DNA of 64,000 nucleotides from Pirellulimonas nuda. Its GTDB lineage: Bacteria > Planctomycetota > Planctomycetia > Pirellulales > Lacipirellulaceae. A model generated the notes under the pieces. It had not been told where the DNA came from. It did not search any database and saw only the letters and a program-made list of their open reading frames with translations. Both the position numbers and the translations under genes were made by a program. Below, piece by piece: positions 54,730-63,925 of this stretch (positions are counted from its first letter, which is position 1; each line of letters begins with the position of its first letter). The stretch is taken from NCBI RefSeq assembly GCF_007750855.1, contig NZ_CP036291.1, positions 4,092,001-4,156,000 on the forward strand, given 5' to 3'.

Positions 54730-56319
54730 ATGAAACTCTACGTTGCTTGCCTTCATCTTACTCTCCTGACTACCGCCTCCGCAGGGCCGGCCCTGACGAC
54801 CCACGACTGGCCTACCGCGCCCGGCCAGGGGGTTCTTTCGCCGCACTACCGGGTTTGGGCCCGCGTGGGCGACGGGCCCGAGCAAGAAGTCCAGGTGCTC
54901 AAGTCGGACGCCATCTACGAGGGGGGCCAGTACGTGGACGGCGAGGCCTCCGACCTCAAGGGACGCACGTTCTCGTTTGCTTCGCTGGGCTACGACCCCG
55001 CCGGGGGGCCGCTCAGGGTGCGGGTCGAGCGCCTCTCGAACGAGCCCGTGGAGGGGGTCCGCCTCGCTCCGCGGAGCTACGGCCTGACGCCCGAAGCAGC
55101 AGACGACCGGCAGAGCGTCGGGTTTACGCTCGACCGGCCGCAGCGGTACGTGGCGGTCGACTTCGAAGCCGCCGACAACCGCACCACCCGCCACGGCTGG
55201 ATCAAGCACATGCTGTGCGTGCTGGTCGATCCGCCGGAGCGCGACGCGCCCAAGCCGGACGACGCGGGGGTCGTGGTCTTCTCCGCAGACGCCGACGCAG
55301 TGGCGCTCGCCGCCGCCCGGGTGATCTACTTCCCGCCCGGCTACTACAACCTGGCGAAGACCGCCCAGCCGCAGGTCATCCAGGGGCAGGGCGGCTTGGT
55401 GCTGCGGGAGGGGCAGTCGGCCTACCTTGCCAGAGGAGCGTTCGTCGAAGGGCACATCGCCGGCCGCGGCGACAATCAGCGCGTCTACGGCCGCGGCGTG
55501 CTCTCCGGCCGGCAGTACTCCTGGGACAAGAGCGTGCGGCGGAGCTTTGTCCACCTGGGCCACAACGCCGTGGTGCAAGGGGTGACCATCATCGAGGCGC
55601 CGCTGCACGGCGTGGTGTGCGGCGACGACTCCTTGATCGAGGACGTCAAGATCATCGGCTGGCACTGGAACAACGACGGCTTCCGCCCCGGCTGGCGCAC
55701 CGTGGTGCGCAACTGCTTCATGCGCTGCGCCGACGATTTCTTCTACAACTTCGCGCTCAAGGTGAGCGACTGCGTGCTGTGGCCCGGCCACAACGGCAGC
55801 ATCATGACCTACGGCTGGCGCGACTACACCACCGGCGGCTCGGTGATGGAGGACATCGACATCATCAACCCGGAGTGGCTGACGCTGCAGAACAACAACG
55901 GACTGGTCATGAGCCAGACGCTGTACAGCTTCCGCCCCACGGGCGAGACGACCGTCTTCCGCAGCATCCGCATCGAAGGGAGCATCCCGGCGCTGTTCAA
56001 CATCAAGGCCAACCGCCGCGAACCGGGCGAGTATCCGCCGGCGCTGGCGCCGGGCCAGGCGAAGCGTCTGGGCTACATCGGAGACATCCTGCTGGAGGAC
56101 GTCACCGTCGACCATCAGTTCGGCCGGGGCGTGATCCAGGGGGGCCCCGGCGCGGTCGAGGGGACCGAAGCGGTATGGCCCGCCAAGAACATCGTGGTGC
56201 GCAACGTACGCATCGGCGGCGTTTGCCTGGATGATTCGACCAAGGACCGCTTCATCCAGATCGACCCTGCGACCACCGAGAACCTAGTGTTCGACGGCTG
56301 CAAACCAACCCAGCCGTAA
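54730..56319 (+). CDS. Polygalacturonase/dextranase-like beta-helix protein
   Basis: The 529-residue protein has a signal peptide (MKLYVACLHLTLLTTASAG). An N-terminal beta-sandwich (about 20-170) begins LSPHYRVWARVGDGPEQEV. A right-handed beta-helix follows with the turn YFPPGYYNLAK and the strands YLARGAFVEGHIAGRGDNQR and YGRGVLSGRQYSW, which resemble GH28 and GH49 enzymes. NNDGFRPGW and CADDFF could supply the acidic catalytic pair. The ATG at 54730 was chosen because it gives the signal peptide and lies just below the promoter. Likely role: hydrolysis of an acidic or branched glycan. Family assignment between GH28 and GH49 is open. Confidence 0.75.
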   Translation: MKLYVACLHLTLLTTASAGPALTTHDWPTAPGQGVLSPHYRVWARVGDGPEQEVQVLKSDAIYEGGQYVDGEASDLKGRTFSFASLGYDPAGGPLRVRVERLSNEPVEGVRLAPRSYGLTPEAADDRQSVGFTLDRPQRYVAVDFEAADNRTTRHGWIKHMLCVLVDPPERDAPKPDDAGVVVFSADADAVALAAARVIYFPPGYYNLAKTAQPQVIQGQGGLVLREGQSAYLARGAFVEGHIAGRGDNQRVYGRGVLSGRQYSWDKSVRRSFVHLGHNAVVQGVTIIEAPLHGVVCGDDSLIEDVKIIGWHWNNDGFRPGWRTVVRNCFMRCADDFFYNFALKVSDCVLWPGHNGSIMTYGWRDYTTGGSVMEDIDIINPEWLTLQNNNGLVMSQTLYSFRPTGETTVFRSIRIEGSIPALFNIKANRREPGEYPPALAPGQAKRLGYIGDILLEDVTVDHQFGRGVIQGGPGAVEGTEAVWPAKNIVVRNVRIGGVCLDDSTKDRFIQIDPATTENLVFDGCKPTQP

Positions 56320-56398
56320 CCCAGGCGAGCCGCCGGCGTCAGCCGACGGAGGTTTCGCTTGTTCTACTCCGCCGCCTTACGCCGGCGGCTCGCCTGGG
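56320..56398. repeat. Perfect inverted repeat, family H, overlapping a gene end
   Basis: Arms CCCAGGCGAGCCGCCGGCGT (56320-56339) and its complement (56379-56398) pair at all 20 positions. The right arm overlaps the last seven codons and the first base of the stop of the symporter gene (stop at 56377-56379). The left arm begins 1 bp after the polygalacturonase-like stop. It is placed as a bidirectional terminator between convergent genes. Confidence 0.92.
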
Positions 56399-57939
56399 GT
56401 GGGATTGGCGGCCGTGATCAACGGCTGGACCGCCAGCCCCACCAGGAACACCGTGAGCGTGCCGACGACCATCGTCATGTGCACGTGCAGCGGGTAACGC
56501 CACGCGGCGGGCACCTCGATGAGCTGCGGCGCCGAGCACCACAACACCACCAGCACCCCCACCGCGGCCGCGATCGCCGCCGCGGCGTTCTTGACCCAGC
56601 GGGCGAACTGCCCCAGCAAGAACAGCCCCAAGATGCCCCCCGCGAAGACCCCGGAGAGCGCCCAGTACGCGTCCAGCACGCTCTCGGCGCGCATCAATAG
56701 CAACGCGATGGCGACGCCCAGCGCGCCCACCACCGCCGTGGCGCCGTACAGCACCGCCATCGACTCGCGCTCGCCGCAGCCGGGCCGCAGCATCCGCTGG
56801 TAGATATCGATTAGCACGACCGTGGCGGTGCTGTTCAACGAGGTGTCGATGCTGCTCATCGCCGCGGCGCAGATCGCGGCGATCAGCAGCCCCGTGGCGC
56901 CCGCGGGGAGCCCGTGCACGATGAAGTGCGGCAGCACGCTGTCGGCCACCTCGCTGTCCGACAGGCTTGCCGGGTCGACCGCCTCGCCGCCGGCGGCGCT
57001 ACGCCGCTCGGCCACCTGCTGCTGGACGTCCGCCAGCATCTGGGGGTGGGTTTGGTAGTATGCAAACGACGCCGTGCCGATGGCGAAGAACAACGCACAG
57101 GTCGGCACGTAGAGCGACACCCCCAGCCACAGGCTGCGCTGCGCCGCCTGGGCGCTCCGCGCGGCGTGGTAGCGCTGCACGTAGCCCTGGTCGATGCCGA
57201 AGTTGCGGAGGTTCTCTACCAGGCCGTACAGCAGCGGGACCCAAAAGGTGGAGCGGACGAGGTCGAGGTCGAGGCTGCCGAGCGACGTTTTGTTCGCTTC
57301 CCGGGCGATCTGCAGCGTCTGGCCCGGCCCCTCCGGCATGCCCCCCAGCAGCAACCCGAACAGCACCAGCGCCCCCGCCAACAACACCACCGCCTGCACC
57401 ACGTCGGTCCAGATGACCGCTTCGATGCCGCCGATGGCGGTGTAGACGGTCACCAGCACCCCCGCGGCGATGATCACGTAGTGCTGCGGCCAACCGGTCA
57501 GCGTTGAGAGCACCAGCGACATGCCGAACATCACCGCGCCGACCCGGGCGAGCTGCACCAGCAGGTAGCAGGCGACCCCGTAGGTGCGGGCCCAGAGGCC
57601 GAATTTTTCTTCCAGGTGCTCGTAGGCAGAGATCGACCGTCCGGCGCGGTAGAACGGGATAAAGTAGACCGTGGCCAGCAACGCCGCGACGGGGATGGCG
57701 AGCGTGAACGCAAACGCGTTCCAGTCTCCGCCGTACGCCTTGCCGGGGTAGAGCAGGAAGGTGTTGCTGGAGAGGTAGGTGCCGAAGATCGACAGGCCGA
57801 TCGCCCACCCCGGCGCCCCGCCGCCGGCGGTCATGAAGCCGCTGGTGTTGCTGCTGCGGCGGGCAAACCAGCAACCAAACAGGAACACCCCGACCCCGTA
57901 GGCCGCGATGACAAACAAGTCGAGTGTGGGGAGCTTCAC
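56377..57939 (-). CDS. Sodium:solute symporter (SSS family)
   Basis: The 520-residue protein has about 13 membrane helices. The first region, LFVIAAYGVGVFLFGCWFARR, is followed by GWAIGLSIFGTYLSSNTFL, the conserved Na2-site region. GRSISAYEHLEEKFG is the usual family motif (R.....YEYL..RFG). Later helices include ITAAICAAAMSSIDTSLNS-type sequence (seen as LIAAICAAAMSSIDTSLNS), the Na1 site. Such symporters import sugars or related solutes with sodium. The likely cargo is a monosaccharide released by nearby hydrolases. The C-terminal residues are encoded by an inverted-repeat arm. Confidence 0.92.
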   Translation of the reverse strand: MKLPTLDLFVIAAYGVGVFLFGCWFARRSSNTSGFMTAGGGAPGWAIGLSIFGTYLSSNTFLLYPGKAYGGDWNAFAFTLAIPVAALLATVYFIPFYRAGRSISAYEHLEEKFGLWARTYGVACYLLVQLARVGAVMFGMSLVLSTLTGWPQHYVIIAAGVLVTVYTAIGGIEAVIWTDVVQAVVLLAGALVLFGLLLGGMPEGPGQTLQIAREANKTSLGSLDLDLVRSTFWVPLLYGLVENLRNFGIDQGYVQRYHAARSAQAAQRSLWLGVSLYVPTCALFFAIGTASFAYYQTHPQMLADVQQQVAERRSAAGGEAVDPASLSDSEVADSVLPHFIVHGLPAGATGLLIAAICAAAMSSIDTSLNSTATVVLIDIYQRMLRPGCGERESMAVLYGATAVVGALGVAIALLLMRAESVLDAYWALSGVFAGGILGLFLLGQFARWVKNAAAAIAAAVGVLVVLWCSAPQLIEVPAAWRYPLHVHMTMVVGTLTVFLVGLAVQPLITAANPTPGEPPA

Positions 57940-58074
57940 CGCTGCCTCGCGCTAGACGCGTGAACCGAACTGCTTGCAGTTTCTAGTCCAAGTCAGGCGT
58001 TCGGACCAGGAGCGATTTGCCGAAGCCCGGCGGCCCCATGGTTAAGGGCCCCATCGCTGGGAGCCCAGCCGGCG

Positions 58075-59907
58075 TTACGGCAAGCGCAACGCCTCGATGC
58101 TGTCCAGCTCCGGGTTGCCTCCGCGTCGGCCGGAGCCCGCCGCGACGAACAGCCGTCCGTCGAACGAGAGGATCCCCGTGCCGTGGCGACCGCGGGCGAA
58201 CCGCGGCAGCGAGCGCCACTGGCCCGTCTGGGTGTCGAAGGCCTCGACCTCGTCGTGGGCCAGCGGGCGGCCCGATTCGCCCCCGGCCACGATCAGCAGG
58301 TCGCCGACGGAAGTCGCGAAGCTCCCCCCGCGCGGCGTGGGGATGCGGGTGGGGGTCGACCACTTGCCGGTCTCAAAATCGTAGCGGTCGACGTCGTCGA
58401 TCGTCAGCTCGAACACCTTGCCGGTGTCCTTGCTGGTGGTCCGCCCCCCCGCGGCCCACAGCGCGCCGCCGGCCACCGCGGCGTGGAAGTGGTCGCGGGC
58501 GTGCGGCGCGTCGGGGAGCCGCGTCCACTTGCCGGTCTTGAGGTCGTAGCGGTCGAACCAGGGGATGAAGCCCCCGTTGTGCCCGTCAACGATCCCCCCC
58601 ACCAGGTACAGGCCGCCGTCGTGCAGCACGGCGCCCGCGGCGCCGCGGCGGCGGTCGGCGGGGATCTCGGGGCCCTGGCGCCAGCGGTCTTGCTTGGGGT
58701 CGTAGATCAGCACGTTGGCCAGCGGCTTCTCGTTGGGGTACGGGCCCGTCATGCCGCCGGCGATCCAGACCTCGCCGTCCACGGCCGCCGCCTGGAAGTG
58801 GTGCACCTCCACCGGCGGGATGGCGCCCTCGGTCCAGGCGTTCACCACCGGGTCGTAGATGCCGATCGACTGCTGGCGTCTCCCCCCCAGCAGGTAGAAC
58901 TTGCCGCCGCACTCCACGAAGCCGCACTCGTGCCGCTTGTCGGGGACGCCGCGCGGGTCGAGCGTCTGCCACGCCGACTCCGCTGCTTGGTCTTTCACCG
59001 GGGCCGATCCCGCGGGCTGGGCCGCCGGGGCCTCGAGCCCGACCGCCGCGGCGAGCTCGGCCGGGAACCGGCGGATCGGGCGGACCCGGATGCGGCGGTA
59101 CTCGATCTCGGCCGCTTCGGATTGGATCTGGATCTTGCCTTTGGTGAGCGGCTCGAATCCGTCGCCCTTCTTCTGGCGGGTGTTCTCCAGCAGCATCACC
59201 GGGACGCCGTTCACGACGTGGATCGCCTTGTCGCCGACCGTGTAGACCTCGACCCGGTTCCACTCACCGTCTGGCCGCTCCGCGTTGGGGCCCCGGCGGG
59301 CAGAACCGATCCCCGGGCCGTTGCGGGCCCCGACCACCGTCGACTTGCCCTCCGGGTTGAACCGGTTGCGGTTCTTCCCCGACGGGTTCAGCTTGACGTC
59401 TGCCGCCGTGCCGGCGAGCGGGTAGAAGTCGCCGAAGTCTCCCTGCTGCACCTGGCACTCGAGGCACCGCATCCACACTTTCCAGAACGCGCCGTGGTCG
59501 CCGACGCAGTGGTAGAGCACGCCGCTGTCCTTGAGCGTGTCTGCCCGGGGGGGCCACTTCTTGTCGAGCCAACGTGTCTCCACGGACAACTGGTAGTCCT
59601 CGAACTCTTCAAGCGACGTTAATCCGCCGTAGACCTGGCCGCTGATGTGCAGCACCGTCTCGCCGTCGATCTGGCGGGTGGTGAAGACCTTCAGCGGGTC
59701 GTTCCCCAGCCCGAGAGGCTTGCCGGTGCGGCAGTTCTCTGACTTGCCCTGCCACTCGATCGGCGTCGAGACGTGCGGGATGCCCATGTACAGCTCCCAC
59801 TGGGACAGCTCCGGGTCCAGCAGCTCCCGCCACGGGGCGTCTTCCCCGAGAGCCAATGGCGCAGAAACGCAAGTGGTCGCTAGCAGCAGCAAGATTCGGA
59901 GTCGCAT
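58075..59907 (-). CDS. DUF1080 domain fused to a Kelch beta-propeller
   Basis: The 610-residue protein has a signal peptide (MRLRILLLLATTCVSAPLAL). The DUF1080 (3-keto-disaccharide hydrolase, concanavalin-like) domain covers about 25-275, with the typical WELYMGIP, DYQLSVETRWLDKKWPP, DSGVLYHCVGDHG and GKIQIQSEAAEIEYRRIRV. A six-blade Kelch propeller follows (about 310-610), with GGKFYLLGGR, DGEVWIAGGM, DGGLYLVGGI, GGALWAAGGR, VGDLLIVAGG and DGRLFVAAGS. DUF1080 proteins cleave 3-keto-glycosides. The fusion may bind a glycan through the propeller. The symporter is downstream on the same strand (135-bp gap). Confidence 0.88.
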   Translation of the reverse strand: MRLRILLLLATTCVSAPLALGEDAPWRELLDPELSQWELYMGIPHVSTPIEWQGKSENCRTGKPLGLGNDPLKVFTTRQIDGETVLHISGQVYGGLTSLEEFEDYQLSVETRWLDKKWPPRADTLKDSGVLYHCVGDHGAFWKVWMRCLECQVQQGDFGDFYPLAGTAADVKLNPSGKNRNRFNPEGKSTVVGARNGPGIGSARRGPNAERPDGEWNRVEVYTVGDKAIHVVNGVPVMLLENTRQKKGDGFEPLTKGKIQIQSEAAEIEYRRIRVRPIRRFPAELAAAVGLEAPAAQPAGSAPVKDQAAESAWQTLDPRGVPDKRHECGFVECGGKFYLLGGRRQQSIGIYDPVVNAWTEGAIPPVEVHHFQAAAVDGEVWIAGGMTGPYPNEKPLANVLIYDPKQDRWRQGPEIPADRRRGAAGAVLHDGGLYLVGGIVDGHNGGFIPWFDRYDLKTGKWTRLPDAPHARDHFHAAVAGGALWAAGGRTTSKDTGKVFELTIDDVDRYDFETGKWSTPTRIPTPRGGSFATSVGDLLIVAGGESGRPLAHDEVEAFDTQTGQWRSLPRFARGRHGTGILSFDGRLFVAAGSGRRGGNPELDSIEALRLP

Positions 59908-60147
59908 GGTCAAGATGAGCACCAACTGGGAGGGGGTGGAACGAGAGGGACAAGAAGCAGCAAGAAAGAGCCGTATCCGGCCGAAGACGCGGGGATAAGT
60001 CTGAACCAAACCCACTCTGATAGCAAGTTGGCGGCGCCGCGACCGCGTGGTTCGGGACGGGGCTTGGTTGAGGCCTTCGAATGCGGCCCCCCTGTGGGGT
60101 ACGATGCGGGGCCTGCCCCGTGCTTCCCACCCCTACCTACGGCTTCC

Positions 60148-61941
60148 ATGGCGCTCGTTCAGCTCAACAATATCTCTATCGGTTTCCGCGGCCCCACGCT
60201 GCTGGACGACGTCACCTGCCGCATCGAGCCGGGCCAACGCATCGGGCTGGTCGGCCGCAACGGCGCCGGCAAGACCACGCTGATGAAGCTGCTGTCGGGC
60301 GCCCTGACCCCCGACCACGGCGAGCGCTGGGTCGGCCCCGGGGTGCGGGTCGCCCAGCTCCCCCAGAACGTGCCCGAAGGGCTGGCCGGCACGATCGCCG
60401 ACGTGGTGTCTCAGGCGGCCCACGACCCGCACGACGCCGAGGCGTGGCGCTCCGACCACCGCGTTGAGCGTCTGCTAACCCAGATGTCCCTCGACGGCGA
60501 CCGCCAGGTCGCCCAGCTCTCCTCCGGCATGAAACGCCGCGTGCTGCTGGCGCAGACCATTATCTCCGAGCCCGACGTGCTGCTGCTGGACGAGCCGACC
60601 AACCACCTCGACCTAGAAGCCATCGACTGGCTCGAAAACTTCTTGCTGCGCTGGCCGGCGACGCTGCTGTTTGTGACCCACGACCGGGCGTTCCTGCAGA
60701 ACCTGGCGACCCGCATCCTGGAGATCGACCGCGGCCGGCTGTTCGACTGGTCGTGCGACTACCCGACGTTCTTGGAGCGGAAAGAAGCGGCGCTCGAGGC
60801 AGAAGAGAAGCAGAACGCGCTATTCGACAAGCGGCTGGCCGAAGAAGAGGTGTGGCTCCGCCGCGGGGTCAAGGCGCGGCGTGCGCGTAACGAGGGACGC
60901 GTGCGGGCGCTGATGCAGATGCGCGACGAGCGCAGCCAGCGCCGCGCCAAGGTCGGCACCGCCCGCATCGAGGCGCCCAGCGGCGCGGCGAGCGGCGCCC
61001 TGGTGGCCAAGGTGGAGGGCGTCTCGTTCGCCTTCCCCAACCGCACAATCGTCGACGACTTTTCAACCACCATTATGCGGGGCGACAAGATCGGCCTGAT
61101 CGGGCCCAACGGCGCGGGCAAGACCACGCTGCTCAAGCTGCTGCTGGGGCAGCTCAAGCCGCAGTCCGGCTCGGTGAAGCTGGGCACCAAGCTCCAGGTC
61201 GCCTACTTCGACCAGCTCCGGCAGACGCTCGACGAGAACGCCACCGTGCAGGACAACCTGGGCGCGGGGGGCGAGACGCTCACCATCGACGGCAAGCCGC
61301 GGCACGTGCTCTCCTACCTGCAAGACTTTCTGTTCTCTCCGGAGCGTTCCCGCACCCTGGTGAAGGTGCTCTCTGGGGGCGAGCGCAACCGCTTGTTGCT
61401 GGCGCGGCTCTTCTCGAAGCCGGCCAACGTGCTGGTGATGGACGAACCAACCAACGACCTCGACATCGAAACGCTGGAGCTGCTGGAGTCGCGGCTGGTG
61501 GAGTTCGAGGGGACGCTGCTGCTGGTGAGCCACGACCGGGCGTTCCTGAACAACGTGGTCGCCAGCACGATGGTGTTCGAGCCCGAGGGGGTGTGCGAGT
61601 ACGTGGGGGGCTACGACGACTGGGTCCGCCAACGCAAGCAGAAGCCCGCCGCGCCCGCCGAACCCGCCGCCAAAAAGACCGCCAAGGCGCCCGCCGCCCC
61701 GGCGCCGAAGAAGCAGAAGCTTTCCTACCAGGACCAACGCGACCTCCAGCGGCTGCCGGCGCGGATCGAGAAGCTCGAGGCCGAGATCGCCAAGCTGCAC
61801 GAAGCGATGGCCGAGCCCGGCTTCTACCAGCAGCCCTCCGCAGAAATAGCCGCCGCACAGGCCGACCTGTCGAAGCTAGACGCCGAGCTGGCCGGCGTTT
61901 ACCAGCGCTGGGAAGCGCTCGAAATGCTCGCCAACACGTAG
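60148..61941 (+). CDS. uup: Uup-type ABC-F ATPase
   Basis: The 597-residue protein has two ABC domains. The first has Walker A GRNGAGKT (36-43), signature LSSGMKRR and LLLDEPTNHLD. The second has GPNGAGKT, LSGGERNR and LVMDEPTNDLD. A linker of about 80 residues between them is Arg/Lys/Glu-rich (the ribosome-contacting arm). The C-terminal coiled coil (KLSYQDQRDLQRLPARIEKL, then EAEIAKLHEAM) matches Uup, which binds branched DNA and ribosomes and affects transposon excision and translation. There is no membrane domain. The stop codon lies inside the left arm of an inverted repeat. Confidence 0.9.
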   Translation: MALVQLNNISIGFRGPTLLDDVTCRIEPGQRIGLVGRNGAGKTTLMKLLSGALTPDHGERWVGPGVRVAQLPQNVPEGLAGTIADVVSQAAHDPHDAEAWRSDHRVERLLTQMSLDGDRQVAQLSSGMKRRVLLAQTIISEPDVLLLDEPTNHLDLEAIDWLENFLLRWPATLLFVTHDRAFLQNLATRILEIDRGRLFDWSCDYPTFLERKEAALEAEEKQNALFDKRLAEEEVWLRRGVKARRARNEGRVRALMQMRDERSQRRAKVGTARIEAPSGAASGALVAKVEGVSFAFPNRTIVDDFSTTIMRGDKIGLIGPNGAGKTTLLKLLLGQLKPQSGSVKLGTKLQVAYFDQLRQTLDENATVQDNLGAGGETLTIDGKPRHVLSYLQDFLFSPERSRTLVKVLSGGERNRLLLARLFSKPANVLVMDEPTNDLDIETLELLESRLVEFEGTLLLVSHDRAFLNNVVASTMVFEPEGVCEYVGGYDDWVRQRKQKPAAPAEPAAKKTAKAPAAPAPKKQKLSYQDQRDLQRLPARIEKLEAEIAKLHEAMAEPGFYQQPSAEIAAAQADLSKLDAELAGVYQRWEALEMLANT

Positions 61942-62086
61942 GCCGGAACAAACGAGCGGAGCGAGCGTGGTTCCGGCAGGCCCCCAGAGCAGGCGGGCAG
62001 GCCCCCGGAGCAGGCTGCGCTATGGAATCAAACGACCCCGCTGCACGCCGGAACGGCGCCCGCTTGCGCGGGCTTGTTCCGGCCTA
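61939..62086. repeat. Inverted repeat family I with an internal 18-nt tandem
   Basis: TAGGCCGGAACAA (61939-61951) and TTGTTCCGGCCTA (62074-62086) pair perfectly, and the left arm contains the uup stop codon. Inside, CAGGCCCCCAGAGCAGGC (61977-61994) is repeated as CAGGCCCCCGGAGCAGGC (61998-62015) with one difference. It lies between uup and the next gene, in the terminator position. Confidence 0.85.
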
Positions 62087-62099
62087 CGGGCCTTTTGTC

Positions 62100-62108
62100 T
62101 GGTAAGAT
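62100..62108 (+). promoter_or_regulatory. Extended -10 promoter candidate for the sulfatase gene
   Basis: TGG directly precedes TAAGAT (62103-62108), giving an extended -10 element 51 bp before the start at 62159. No good -35 is visible, as is usual for extended -10 promoters. Confidence 0.35.
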
Positions 62109-62158
62109 AGTGGGGCTGCTGTTGACGCTGAACGCCGCGATCTCCGGGAACACTACTT

Positions 62159-63922
62159 ATGAGACTTGCTCTTCTTCGCTGTTTGACGCTCTCAGGCGTG
62201 GTTGCTCTGGCGCTTCCAAGCACGGCCGCCGAGCCTGCGCGTCCTAACATCGTGTACATCTTCGCGGACGACATGGGTTGGGGCGAAGGCCAGTTCAACA
62301 ACGCCGACTCGCCGATCAAGACACCCAACCTCAACGCCCTGGCCGCCAGCGGCGTGAACTTCACCCGCCACTACTCGGCCACCGTCTGCTCGCCGAGCCG
62401 CAGCATGCTGATGACCGGCCTGCACACCGGCCACGGGTCGAACGACCGCAACGCCAACATCGGCGCGGGCCTGCTGCCGGAAGAAAAAACCGTGGCCGAC
62501 GTGCTTAAGTCTGCCGGCTACGCCACCAGCATCTTCGGCAAGTGGGGCTGGGGGGGCTCAGGCGGGAGCGGCGAGCTGCGTCCCAACCCCACCATCGAGC
62601 GCGCCGCTACGCTGCCGCAAAACAAGGGGTTCGACGAGTTCTACGGCTACCTCAACCACGGCCGGGCCCATTCCTATCAGGTCGATTCGCTCTGGACGAC
62701 TGTCGAGCCCGCGGACGACGACAACGACGGCGTGGATGAGATCGGCGAGAAATACCAGCCCCAATCGGACCACGGGCTGTGGCTCGAGAAGACCGGCAAC
62801 AACCCGGCCAACCTGCACGCGGCGTACACGCACGACATCGTGGGCCTGAAGAGCGAGGCGTACGTCCGCGACCACGCCGGCAAGGCCGAGCCGTTCTACA
62901 TGCAGGTGAACTACACGATCCCCCACTTCGACCTCGACGAGATCGCTGCGGTCGGTCCGCTGCTGAACCTCGAGGGAGAAGAGATTGCTCCGGCCGGCCT
63001 GGGCGCCTACGCCAACGCCGCGGGCATGAACGAGAAGGAACAGAAGCACGCCGCCATGGTGTCGCGGATGGACGCCAGCATCGGCTCGCTCGTCGCGCGG
63101 CTCAGCGATCCAGACGGCGACGGCGACACGTCGGATTCCATCCTGGAGAACACGGTCGTCATTTTCTCCTCGGACAACGGCCCCACCCCCGAGGACGGCC
63201 TGGGGAGAGAGGGGCTGTTGAACCTCGACCTCACCGCCGGCCTGCGCGGGGGCAAGCGTGACTTGTTCGAGGGGGGGATCCGATCGCCGCTGATTGTGCG
63301 TTGGGACGCGGAGCTGGGGCCCGATGAGCGCGGCAAGACCAACGCCACGCCGACCGACCTGTGCGACTTTATGGCTACCGCCGCGGAGCTGGCCGGGGCC
63401 GACGCGCCGGCCGGCATCGACGGCGTGTCGCTTGCCAGCACGCTTACCGGCCGTGGGGCGCCGCGTCCGAAGAAGATGATCGTCTCAGAGAACTTTGAGA
63501 GGAGCCAGACCGGCAACCCGACCGCCAGTTGGACGATCATCCGCGGCGACCAGAAGCTGATTAAGCTCCGCGACGGCGAGTTTCGGCTGTACGACCTGGC
63601 GACCGACCCGACCGAGTCGAAAGCGATCGATCTGACCGACCCGACCAAGAACGCGCAGAAGAAGGTGCTCGAGCGGGCCGCGCTGCTGCAGGGCGTCGGC
63701 GAAGACGACGACTGGTACGTCGCCAACCCCGCTTGGGCCGGCCCGGACCTGCGGCACCTGACGCCGGGCGACTACAACCTCGACGGCGCCGTCGACGCGG
63801 CCGACTACACCGTGTGGCGCGACACGCTGGGTCAGAAGGTCCCCCCCTACACCGGCGCCGACGGCAACGGCGACGGCGTAGTGGACCAGGCCGACTCCGA
63901 GGTGTGGAAGCAAGCGAGGTAG
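62159..63922 (+). CDS. Secreted type-I sulfatase with dockerin-like C-terminus
   Basis: The 587-residue protein has a signal peptide cleaved near STAAEPARP (about 24). Metal Asp residues are in IFADDMGWGEG (35-45). The active-site Cys is C77 in CSPSR, the full CxPxR form. DNG in FSSDNGPTPEDG marks the second metal site. The last 50 residues (about 537-587) have two Ca-binding-type repeats, GDYNLDGAVDAADYTVWRDT and DGNGDGVVDQADSEVW. Such tails are common in Lacipirellulaceae and probably bind calcium or the cell surface rather than a cohesin. It hydrolyses sulfate esters; substrate unknown. The start gives the signal peptide and follows an extended -10. Confidence 0.93.
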   Translation: MRLALLRCLTLSGVVALALPSTAAEPARPNIVYIFADDMGWGEGQFNNADSPIKTPNLNALAASGVNFTRHYSATVCSPSRSMLMTGLHTGHGSNDRNANIGAGLLPEEKTVADVLKSAGYATSIFGKWGWGGSGGSGELRPNPTIERAATLPQNKGFDEFYGYLNHGRAHSYQVDSLWTTVEPADDDNDGVDEIGEKYQPQSDHGLWLEKTGNNPANLHAAYTHDIVGLKSEAYVRDHAGKAEPFYMQVNYTIPHFDLDEIAAVGPLLNLEGEEIAPAGLGAYANAAGMNEKEQKHAAMVSRMDASIGSLVARLSDPDGDGDTSDSILENTVVIFSSDNGPTPEDGLGREGLLNLDLTAGLRGGKRDLFEGGIRSPLIVRWDAELGPDERGKTNATPTDLCDFMATAAELAGADAPAGIDGVSLASTLTGRGAPRPKKMIVSENFERSQTGNPTASWTIIRGDQKLIKLRDGEFRLYDLATDPTESKAIDLTDPTKNAQKKVLERAALLQGVGEDDDWYVANPAWAGPDLRHLTPGDYNLDGAVDAADYTVWRDTLGQKVPPYTGADGNGDGVVDQADSEVWKQAR

Positions 63923-63925
63923 TGG

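Noticed and set aside
57983-58060. Minus-strand text reading GPPGFGKSLLVRTP, like a Walker A motif
   Set aside because: It is only about 25 codons, with no ATPase context and no supported start. It may be chance or a remnant; I cannot tell.
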